DNA of 33,909 nucleotides from Cyanobium sp. N.Huapi 1H5 (GTDB lineage Bacteria; Cyanobacteriota; Cyanobacteriia; PCC-6307; Cyanobiaceae): NCBI RefSeq assembly GCF_024345535.1, contig NZ_JAGQBH010000012.1, positions 1 to 33,909 of the forward strand, read 5' to 3'. Shown piece by piece: positions 9,659 to 16,593 of this stretch (position 1 is its first letter; each line of letters starts with the position of its first letter). The notes under the pieces were generated by a model. It saw only the letters and a program-made list of their open reading frames with translations, ran no database searches and was not told where the DNA came from. The position numbers and the translations under genes were made by a program.

Positions 9659-10636
9659 CTAGGGAAGGATTGAGATAGCTTGAGTTCGCTCTCTCAGCCT
9701 AGACCTTTGAAAAATACCATCTATAGCCATGGAAATACAAAATACACCAATTGAAAGATTCAGAAGACCAACTAGAAAGAAGAGCGGACTCCTCCCGAGC
9801 ACACCAAGAATAGATGTCAATAGGCCAGACCCCAATCCAAAGTAAGCATAAGCAATAACTATCAAGGCCATATCCAAAGGGTATTCTCTACAAGGGCAAG
9901 GCCCTAAGGCGCTAACCAAGCGGACTTCAAGGTCATACAGACTAGAAACATAGGATAGCTTCTGTTCCCATACATAATTGACTGTTGCATGCCTGAAGGT
10001 CACTCCATATAACTGCTCAGGATCATTAAAGAGCATTCGCTTGAAACGGAAATGTATGACGACAACTGGAACAAGCGTTACCAGCAACATGAGGATTAAT
10101 GCAGCCAGCCTGAAGAGAGAAACAAGAGTTTTAGGATCGGCAGCCAGTTCTGAAAACCCCTCTGGATCAGATGTTACGAACGCCACAATAATCTTCGGGA
10201 TGTAGATTGAGGACTCTTGAGGCAACATGGAACGGCTTAGCAGAACCAGAAAGAAAACAAGAAACGCAATAGCCCAAGAAGACAGCTTAACGCTTGGCAG
10301 GCCATTCTGCATTGACTGAACTTGCTCAACCAACTCTTTAACTTCCTCTCGTTCAGTCGTATCCGCTTCAACTGCCATCCGCAACAAGTACTCTCGCTGA
10401 ATCGTCTCAAGCATGAACTTTAAATGATTCATCACAAAGAGTAAAATTATACTTCTTAGAACAGGAATCCTGAAGAAAGGCACAATAAGCAACTTCCCAT
10501 TAACAGGGACTGAGATATTCATCCATATTAGACATCGAGATTCGCGCAAGAAGTTGAGAACAAGACGATAGGCAATGAACAGCCTCAGCTGACTATCCCT
10601 GCATTGATCAGTCAACTTCTGATCAGTCATTGCCAT
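9659..10636 (-). CDS. Hypothetical multi-pass membrane protein
   Basis: A 325-aa protein starting at ATG 10636. Hydrophobic segments lie near residues 48-70, 121-140, 180-203, 262-285 and 285-308, so about five membrane passes. A charged linker (EADTTEREEVKELVEQVQ, residues 91-108) follows the first. A CPCRE motif sits in a loop before the fourth. I recognise no family. The gene is clearly AT-richer than the zur-fut side of the window, which points to foreign origin. It runs opposite to the DUF1460 gene and ends about 120 nt from it (convergent). Its 5' side faces a gene-free stretch of more than 1.2 kb. Start and reading frame are convincing; function is unknown. Confidence 0.7.
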   Translation of the reverse strand: MAMTDQKLTDQCRDSQLRLFIAYRLVLNFLRESRCLIWMNISVPVNGKLLIVPFFRIPVLRSIILLFVMNHLKFMLETIQREYLLRMAVEADTTEREEVKELVEQVQSMQNGLPSVKLSSWAIAFLVFFLVLLSRSMLPQESSIYIPKIIVAFVTSDPEGFSELAADPKTLVSLFRLAALILMLLVTLVPVVVIHFRFKRMLFNDPEQLYGVTFRHATVNYVWEQKLSYVSSLYDLEVRLVSALGPCPCREYPLDMALIVIAYAYFGLGSGLLTSILGVLGRSPLFFLVGLLNLSIGVFCISMAIDGIFQRSRLRERTQAISILP

Positions 10637-11914
10637 AAATTCAAAAGTGCCCTAGCTTACACTCCCCCAACACTCCAGATCAGATGCTGGGTGGAGAGCA
10701 TGTCAGTGTGAGAAATCTCAAGCTCAAACCTCCTGTATCTAAGTATCACGACCTCATGAAGTGTGCTTTTCACCACAACGTAAGTGATGAAAGCAGCTCA
10801 ATTAGCCGCTGATTGGGGGCCGTGAAAGACCGAAAGACCATGAGGAGCTTGAGTCCTTACAGATCAGAAGGAGGATCGCCAGCAACTCATTGGGCCGCTG
10901 AATCAATAGAGGAAGGGAACACATTGGCCCAATACACCAGCAGAGCTGAGATGAACCTGTCGGTCTTAGCAATAGTCATTTCTGTGTAGAACCATGCCTT
11001 CCTTCTATTCACCACCGTGTCCTAACAGAAACTCCGCCAGCCCTCGGGTTTATGTGCAAGCGAAATGCCACTGAGGACTCGCCGGCACTTGATCTACTGT
11101 CCGTGGGCCTGACCACGGCACGGCCAGAATGAACACCATCGCGACCCCTTCTCCTTGGCTAAGGGGTCGAAGCAAGACAGGCGGGTGGCACATCCTCTTC
11201 TACATGCCCCTTCAAATAACCAGCCCCGGATGAGGAGAGTTTGCATGGCTAGACAGTGATCTTATTGCTATCACGCTGTCTCGAGCCAGTTGTTGATTTC
11301 GAAATTGATCATGTCGCAGGGCCGCTCCCGATGGTGGCCCAATACCGGAAGTGGCTAGGTGACAACAGAGCGTCGCACTAGGGGTTGAGACTCCTCATCT
11401 GGTTCAACCACAGGCGACTAATCGCGCAGGCAATGTTGCGAATAGGAGCAAAAAGCAATCGGGAAATCTTACGGTGGATGCAGCACTGGGGCCTGAATTC
11501 CACAGCCTGCTGTAGTAGCTGCGGATCGCGCTTCCGCCGCTGACTGCGGCTAAGGCTACATAAATCTTCCAGTGCCGCTGGCCCGCGTAAGCGAATCTGA
11601 GCCAGCCACTCGCTGACGGTGCCCCTATTGATGACCTTCACGGTAACCAGCTCAGCCAGGTAGTAGAAAAAGACGAGAAGCTGATGGATCAGGAGAACTC
11701 ACGCCCTATCGGGCTCAGGAGGGCAATAGGGTGTGCGTGAATAGGTCTGGAGGTGTTGGGGAGTTGAATCACGCTACAAATCTGCCATCAACCCCCCCAT
11801 TTACAGGAGCATCCTGGTGTCACTTCATGACAGAGAGATCCATTAATTGGCGCCTAGGCTGCAATACTGACAGGGTACCGTATAGTCCATGAGTTGCAGC
11901 ATGATTGGAGTGTA
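10637..11914. other. 1.3-kb stretch without a convincing gene; probable decayed DNA
   Basis: No open frame here has a credible start, length and composition. The longest is minus 11378-11641 (87 codons, containing LLFAPIRNIACAISRLW), which I cannot assign. A frame around 11292-11381 on the plus strand reads VDFEIDHVAGPLPM and then stops, and may be a gene fragment. I found no tRNA-like cloverleaf or insertion-sequence terminal repeats by eye. Composition is AT-richer than the core genes. It most likely represents eroded cargo of the accessory region. Confidence 0.4.
11700..11735. repeat. Imperfect inverted repeat (stem-loop)
   Basis: A 10-nt arm, cacgccctat, at 11700-11709 can pair with atagggtgtg at 11726-11735, including one G-U pair, around a 16-nt loop. 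There is no T-run, so it is not a standard terminator. It lies in gene-free DNA about 180 nt before the small membrane protein gene. It may be incidental. Confidence 0.35.
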
Positions 11915-12367
11915 ATGATGTCAGTCCAAACTGATAATGATTTTCTTCGGCAAGAATACTTTCATCTTCAGAATTCCGTCGAAGACTTCGACAAGCGCTC
12001 CTTAACAATAAAGAGCTGGAGCGTGACTTCAAGCTTAGCGGCAATAGGGTTTGCGCTAAAGGAAGAGGAACCAGTCCTTTTACTTGTAGGGTCAGCCTCG
12101 GCGCTTTTATTCTGGGTTATCGAAGCCATATGGAAGTCTTATCAGCAAGCCCATTACCCGAGAATACGGGCAATCGAAGACTTCATGCGTGGAGGTTCCA
12201 GCACAGAACTGAGTTCTCCAAGCATCATGCGCTCATGGTCTAAGTCGTGGAGATGGAATGCGTTTATTCCTATAATAGTTTGGGGTGGAGTATGTCTGCC
12301 TCATATAGCAGTCGTCATTGTCGGGCTACTTCTATGGAGCCATTCTAAGTTTTCAGTGTTTCACTAG
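11915..12367 (+). CDS. Small membrane protein of unknown function
   Basis: A 150-aa protein. I chose ATG 11915 because GGAG (11907-11910) is ideally placed; the upstream TTG at 11894 would lack this. The N-terminal 45 residues are helical (LRQEYFHLQNSVEDFDKRSLTIKSW). Two hydrophobic hairpin segments follow (SSLAAIGFAL and LLLVGSASALLFWVIEAIW) and a C-terminal segment (IIVWGGVCLPHIAVVIVGLLLW). The layout of cytoplasmic helix, 2TM hairpin and further TM recalls SLATT-like or related small membrane effectors, but I see no diagnostic motif. The gene is AT-rich and isolated between gene-free stretches, consistent with horizontally acquired cargo. Confidence 0.7.
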   Translation: MMSVQTDNDFLRQEYFHLQNSVEDFDKRSLTIKSWSVTSSLAAIGFALKEEEPVLLLVGSASALLFWVIEAIWKSYQQAHYPRIRAIEDFMRGGSSTELSSPSIMRSWSKSWRWNAFIPIIVWGGVCLPHIAVVIVGLLLWSHSKFSVFH

Positions 12368-12733
12368 GATGATCTTAGGCGCCAGTTGCCTTGCTAAATA
12401 CTTTCTAGGCCACTCAGCCGCATATTGGTTTCCCGCTGCTGGTTCGCCAGATGCCCCATAAGGACCAGCACCTATATCCTTTAATGAAAGTGTGACCATC
12501 ATTTTGATTCATGCATCAGCAAGTTTCCTATCAATACCGAGAGATCTGGACCAAAGAGATTTCTCAAAAGGCTGAGCATAAGAGACACCTAAACAGGCGC
12601 AGAGTGAGAACGGAAGCATTGATATGAACTTTAAGGCACACCAAAAGGCGATCTTATCTAAACAGAAAGCGGGGAGGTCCGGAAGTGGAAGTTGCCAGTC
12701 CTTTCCAACCAAACACACCATATTTTGTTTCAC
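12353..12733 (-). pseudogene. Possible broken small secreted-protein gene
   Basis: Two open segments share one minus-strand frame and are split by a single TGA at 12509-12511. The upstream segment (12733 to 12509) contains a signal-peptide-like stretch, ISMLPFSLCACLGVSYAQP. The downstream segment (from ATG 12502 to 12353) encodes protein-like sequence such as DIGAGPYGASGEPAAGNQY and ends in IILVKH. It overlaps the 3' end of the convergent small membrane gene by about 15 nt. It is either one gene with an in-frame stop or two chance frames. No family is recognised. Confidence 0.25.
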
Positions 12734-13150
12734 TAAGCTTCATTACTAAGATTGTTGATGCAGCTAATGGCGAAAATCCATATCAAACTGTGGTGATCGC
12801 ACTGATGGAGTAGGAAGGAAATCGGACGGTCTTACTCACCATCGCAAGATGACAGGTGTCAATCCACATTGAATGGGAGCTTGGCTACCATTGGAAGACA
12901 TCATCTATATCTCTGAGTTAGAAATGATGAAACAAACTAGCTGGGAGACAGGAGGCCTTAGATGGAAACCAGGCTGAGGCATAGCAACGTGCAATAAATG
13001 TATTGATCGCGTACACGGCACCCTGCTTTTCAGCCAACGAATACCCAGACCGCATAGATGCAAACATTCATGAAGCCGGTGCTTCGAGAATAGCCATCGG
13101 CCACATAATTCTTTGCAGGTCTATTCCTTCACATAATTCGGCAAAGCCAA
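12734..13150. other. Gene-free stretch upstream of the lipase
   Basis: About 415 nt of AT-rich DNA with stops in all frames and no recognisable RNA gene or insertion-sequence end. It should contain the lipase promoter, but no convincing -35/-10 pair stands out. Confidence 0.4.
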
Positions 13151-13969
13151 ATGGCCACTGTATCGCCCTATCGCACAACATTAGATCAAGGTAATGCCTA
13201 TTGGATGGCACGCCTCTCAAATCAGATATATCAATGCCAGCAGGGGGGCAGCCATCCGGATGAAGCTGGTATTCTCAATAATCTGTCGGCGGAGGATCCT
13301 GGTTTTTTATCGGTGAAAGGGATTTCGAAAAAGTCTGCACAAGCCGCCTTAGTAGAGCATGAGCATTTCTTAGCTTTGGTCTTCCGAGGAACCGATGAGA
13401 TTCCCGACTGGCTTGACAACCTCAATGTCTTTTCTCAGCAGGCACTTTTCGGGGCCTTTCACGGTGGATTTCTCCGTTCAGTTTTGGACATATGGGATGA
13501 ACTCTTCGTTGCCTATCGAGTTTTAAATGAGTTGAAGCCTCGAGGATTGTTCCTCACAGGGCACAGCCTTGGCGGTGCCCTGGCCACAGTCGCTAGTTCA
13601 ATCTTGATCCACCAAGATGAGCCCTTCACCTCAACATATACATTTGGACAACCACGGGTAGCATCACGCGATACTGCAAGAATCTACAACTCTGAAGCAA
13701 AGCATAATACTTTTCGATTCCAGAACAACAACGACATCGTCACCCGTGCGCCCGCGCGGATTATGGGCTATAGCCACGTCGGAAAGTGTCTTTACATTAC
13801 ACACGAGAATCAGATACATCAAGACCCAGGCCGTTGGATGCAATTTCTCGACACCACGACAGGGACTATCAAAAGCTTAAAAGAAGAAGGCATTGATGCC
13901 GTAAAGGATCACGGAATGCTCAATTACCTCAACGCGATACGGGACTGGAACTTTGTGAAGGAGGATTAA
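13151..13969 (+). CDS. Class 3 (Lipase_3) alpha/beta-hydrolase
   Basis: A 272-aa protein from ATG 13151. It shows the Lipase_3 pattern: LALVFRGTDE (oxyanion region, residues 74-83), nucleophile elbow LTGHSLGGALA with Ser139, catalytic Asp195 in NNNDIVTRAP, and His254 in KDHGMLNYL. The TFGQPRV motif after the fourth strand is also typical. Spacing of Ser, Asp and His fits the family, so the enzyme should be active on acylglycerols or other esters. No signal peptide is seen, so it is cytoplasmic or exported by a non-Sec route. It sits alone in AT-rich accessory DNA, followed by a relic of the 121-aa gene. Lipase_3 enzymes occur as phospholipase effectors, but no partner immunity gene is apparent. 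Confidence 0.85.
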   Translation: MATVSPYRTTLDQGNAYWMARLSNQIYQCQQGGSHPDEAGILNNLSAEDPGFLSVKGISKKSAQAALVEHEHFLALVFRGTDEIPDWLDNLNVFSQQALFGAFHGGFLRSVLDIWDELFVAYRVLNELKPRGLFLTGHSLGGALATVASSILIHQDEPFTSTYTFGQPRVASRDTARIYNSEAKHNTFRFQNNNDIVTRAPARIMGYSHVGKCLYITHENQIHQDPGRWMQFLDTTTGTIKSLKEEGIDAVKDHGMLNYLNAIRDWNFVKED

Positions 13970-14032
13970 AGGAGCTTCTTCTGACTTGTATAGCGATGAA
14001 TGACGCAGAGGGTCGTGTACCGACCTCCCCGT

Positions 14033-14213
14033 TGCCGATCAATTTCCTAACGTAACTTCGCCGCCCTCGCATGCTTATCCTGTCCTGGAGGGGACCGAAG
14101 ACAAATACCGTCACGCAGGCAAGGGTCATCACGGCGGGCAACTTGCCGGACGCCAGCCTGCGGTAGACTGTGTCGTCCAGAAGGCCCCCCAGCGTCAGCA
14201 CCAGGAAGCCCAC
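14033..14213 (-). pseudogene. Decayed C-terminal half of a second copy of the 121-aa membrane protein gene
   Basis: The minus-strand frame reads [13 protein letters not shown], then LPAVMTLACVTVFVFGP, against [13 protein letters not shown] and [17 protein letters not shown] in the intact protein at 19366-19731. Similarity continues through a diverged C-terminus (RKLIGNG versus RKWLELDG) to about 14033, but the original stop is lost. It ends abruptly at about 14213, within an inverted repeat. The missing N-terminal end is found on the other side of the MACPF/jacalin gene at 15917. This is a relic, not a gene. Confidence 0.8.
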
Positions 14214-14248
14214 CGGCCTAGGGGCGATGGGCTTCCTGGTGCTGACGC
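14192..14248. repeat. Perfect 21-bp inverted repeat with 15-nt loop
   Basis: Arms 14192-14212 and 14228-14248 are exact reverse complements (left arm begins gcgtcagcacc, right arm ends ggtgctgacgc). The left arm is part of the 121-aa pseudogene and is also present in the intact gene near 19528. The right arm is an inverted duplication of the same segment, found outside the gene homology. It marks the exact break of the pseudogene and could arise from fold-back repair or inserted DNA. It can form a strong hairpin about 100 nt before the MACPF/jacalin gene. Confidence 0.85.
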
Positions 14249-14349
14249 ATTCGTTGATTAACTGCTCGTAGCTTTGTGCGTTTCTGTTGAGAAGTTATCT
14301 AAAGTTGTAAAAGCCACCCCACCGCAGCGCCCCCGCACTGCCTACTGCA

Positions 14350-15924
14350 ATGCCCACGGCTCATGATCTGGCGCAGAACATCCTCTTACAAGGGCGCCAC
14401 TCCCTCGCCAGCTTGCCGCAATTGGGCGAGGAGGTGATGGCTGAGCGGAAGCAGGCGCTCACAGGCCGCCTGGTGTCCTCTCCCCCTGAGCCCTTCATGT
14501 GGAGTAGCCAGGTGTGCCGCAGCGCATCTGACCTACTGCAAACACTTCAATGGAGCGTCGGGTTGTCTGGCGGCCTAGGGCCGCTCCCCCTGGTGAAGAC
14601 ACGGCAGGAGTTTTTCGAATCCCTCCACACAACCGTATTCAGCGTCTCGGTGGTGGTGCAGGCGCGGAAGGTCGTGTCAGCCATGTCTTGCAAAGAGGTG
14701 GGCCTTTCCCCCGATGAGGAGATCCCCTCCAACAGTGGGGCTTTGGATACCTTTGTCGACACCTACGGCGACAGCTGGGTGCAAGCGCTAGTCATCGGCG
14801 GCCAGATGCAGGGCGTCTATACGCTCTATGCCCAAACGCGGGAGCAGGCGAAGGATGTTGCCACCGCCGTCGACCTGCTCGTAAGCACAAGCTCGGTAAG
14901 ACTGGGCCCCAGTTTCAGCCGCCAGATGAAAACCATCGCCAACGAGGCCAAAGTGAATGTGAGCTGCCGGTTCTCGGTGTCGGGATTGGCCAATCCGCCC
15001 CAGCTCACGGAAGAAAACATGGCGGAGTTTGCCAGCAACTTCGGATCCCTTCCACTCGACAACCCGGTGGTGCTCGCCTTGGAAACTCAGGGCTATGAAA
15101 AAGTGAAGGAGTTGAAAGAGGTGTTTCAACAAGTAGCCCGAAACCGGATCCTGCTCAGCGGGCAGGGATCGAAGCCGGGCTTGCGGAGGCAGTGGCAGCG
15201 GCTGCAGGAAATGATTAACCAATGCAACTGGGTAGAAGGAACCTACGACGTTTACGGCATCACCCGAGATCCCTCCCTCGCTCCCAGTCGGGATCAGATG
15301 AGGGCCGACTGCCGCGAAATCGAAACGCTCTGCTCCGCTTATCAAAGCTCCCCTTCCACTCCCTTGGAGGAACCAGTGCTGGAGGCCTTCGCGATAGGCA
15401 GCCCGAGACTGCAGGTGCAGTTGCGTGATGGCGAAACGATGGGTGGAGGAGGAGGTAAGCCCTTTGCCTACAAGGATCGGGAAAATGCCGTGCGGCGGCG
15501 GCGGCGACTGGTGAGGGTGGGGCTACGCGCTGGCAGCCGCATCGATCAGATCCGCTTGGTCTACAACCAAGAGCCAGCGGGCGAGGCGGATCAGTTGAAT
15601 GCCCCCCCCCATGGCGGCACTGGTGGCAGCGACCTAGGCGACGTGGAATTGGGCACAGGGGTGGGCATCCAGCGCATACGCGCCAAATCCGGTAAACCGA
15701 ATGGCCGGGTTGATCAGTTGGAGCTCATCACCACCGACGGACAACAGCGCGGTGGTGGCGAAGGCAAGGGCAGTAACGCGACCCTGGATTGGCAAGCGGC
15801 CCCCAACCAGGTGGTGCTGGGATTTTGGGGGCGTTGCAAAGCCGAACTTGATTCCCTCACGGCGGTGATCGCCACCTTTGGCCCCCTGGCCTGGGAGCCG
15901 GTGCCAGAGGAGGAGGACCCGTAG
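14350..15924 (+). CDS. Putative pore-forming MACPF-like protein with C-terminal jacalin-like lectin domain
   Basis: A 524-aa protein from ATG 14350. Residues about 85-240 resemble the MACPF core: FVDTYGDSWVQALVIGGQMQGVY (split: FVDTYGDSWVQ, residues 135-145, then ALVIGGQMQGVY) matches the YGTHY...GG signature region in its YGDS variant. It is flanked by alternating strands and helices. Residues 364-515 look like a jacalin-type beta-prism lectin: MGGGGGKPF, LRAGSRIDQIRLVY, HGGTGGSDL, IRAKSGKPNGRVDQLEL, VVLGFWGRCKAELDSL. Jacalin domains bind glycans, so the protein may target a glycosylated surface and form pores. No signal peptide is visible. It lies in the middle of a decayed duplicate of the 121-aa gene: relics of that gene flank it on both sides. 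The lectin assignment is firmer than MACPF; both are by eye. Confidence 0.6.
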   Translation: MPTAHDLAQNILLQGRHSLASLPQLGEEVMAERKQALTGRLVSSPPEPFMWSSQVCRSASDLLQTLQWSVGLSGGLGPLPLVKTRQEFFESLHTTVFSVSVVVQARKVVSAMSCKEVGLSPDEEIPSNSGALDTFVDTYGDSWVQALVIGGQMQGVYTLYAQTREQAKDVATAVDLLVSTSSVRLGPSFSRQMKTIANEAKVNVSCRFSVSGLANPPQLTEENMAEFASNFGSLPLDNPVVLALETQGYEKVKELKEVFQQVARNRILLSGQGSKPGLRRQWQRLQEMINQCNWVEGTYDVYGITRDPSLAPSRDQMRADCREIETLCSAYQSSPSTPLEEPVLEAFAIGSPRLQVQLRDGETMGGGGGKPFAYKDRENAVRRRRRLVRVGLRAGSRIDQIRLVYNQEPAGEADQLNAPPHGGTGGSDLGDVELGTGVGIQRIRAKSGKPNGRVDQLELITTDGQQRGGGEGKGSNATLDWQAAPNQVVLGFWGRCKAELDSLTAVIATFGPLAWEPVPEEEDP

Positions 15925-16214
15925 GGCGGTATTCGCTCCTCCGGCGAAATCGGCGCTTAGGATGTAGTCAGTATCTCCTGCACCCTCCGCCACTGCTCCA
16001 TGTAGTTGACAAGGGCAGCAAGCAGCTAGGAGATCAGGCCGGCCGCTTCGCCGGTGCCCCCCTCGGCATCATCACCGTTGCAGCCCATCACAATTTCGGC
16101 GCTCGACGTGCCGATCGGCTTGGGGTCCGGATACACCCCCCTCCCTAAGGAACATGTTGGTGTCACTGCCTGGCTGCGGGCGCGCCTGAGGCCTTCATTC
16201 GACGACAACCGCAC
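15917..16214 (-). pseudogene. Relic of the 121-aa gene start and hisE (hisIE 3' end)
   Basis: The minus strand encodes GTSSAEIVMGCNGDDAEGG and GEAAGLIS, then after a stop (16026) MEQWRRVQEIL. The intact HisE part reads [27 protein letters not shown] and [10 protein letters not shown]. Nucleotide similarity to 19720-19990 continues past the hisE end into the 5' end of the 121-aa gene, whose start codon position has changed to TAT (complement, near 15931). The first segment of similarity overlaps the last codons of the MACPF/jacalin gene. Together with 14033-14213 this is a broken second copy of the 121-aa gene / hisIE pair. In-frame stops and lost catalytic Glu residues show it is dead. Confidence 0.85.
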
Positions 16215-16593
16215 AGCTCAGGCTCATCAAGCAACAACTTGCTGCGCTGACGACGGCGGGCACCTGAGCATTACGTGGATACCCATCAGGGGCACCTCTC
16301 CGAGTGATGATCGCCAACAGCCACTATGGCCAAAAAGAGAGATAAATGAAAGGATCAGGCGTCCATAGCCAACCATCGTGGCCTTGTGAGGCCCTGCTGG
16401 AATATCCAGGCAATCGAGGCCATGGTCGCATCATCACCGGTGAAGCTCATTGCGGCCTATGAAGCCATTGATACGGTTCGTCTTCAAACTGTTGCGATTC
16501 AGTAAGCATTGCTGACGGCTCCATCCTGTACAGCTAAACATTGGCATACGGCCAAGCCGTTATCAGCCTTTCCATACCTGCAAGGCCAAACCC
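16215..16593. other. Gene-free stretch with a possible gene fragment
   Basis: About 380 nt without a convincing gene. A plus-strand frame at 16401-16505 reads NIQAIEAMVASSP then VKLIAAYEAIDTVRLQ and stops; it looks protein-like but lacks a start and I cannot assign it. The rest of hisIE (HisI half) might be expected here if the duplicate were longer, but I see no clear similarity. Confidence 0.35.

Noticed and set aside
13929..14213. A 94-codon minus-strand gene
   Set aside because: It is a diverged partial copy of the 121-aa protein with lost ends, so treated as a pseudogene.
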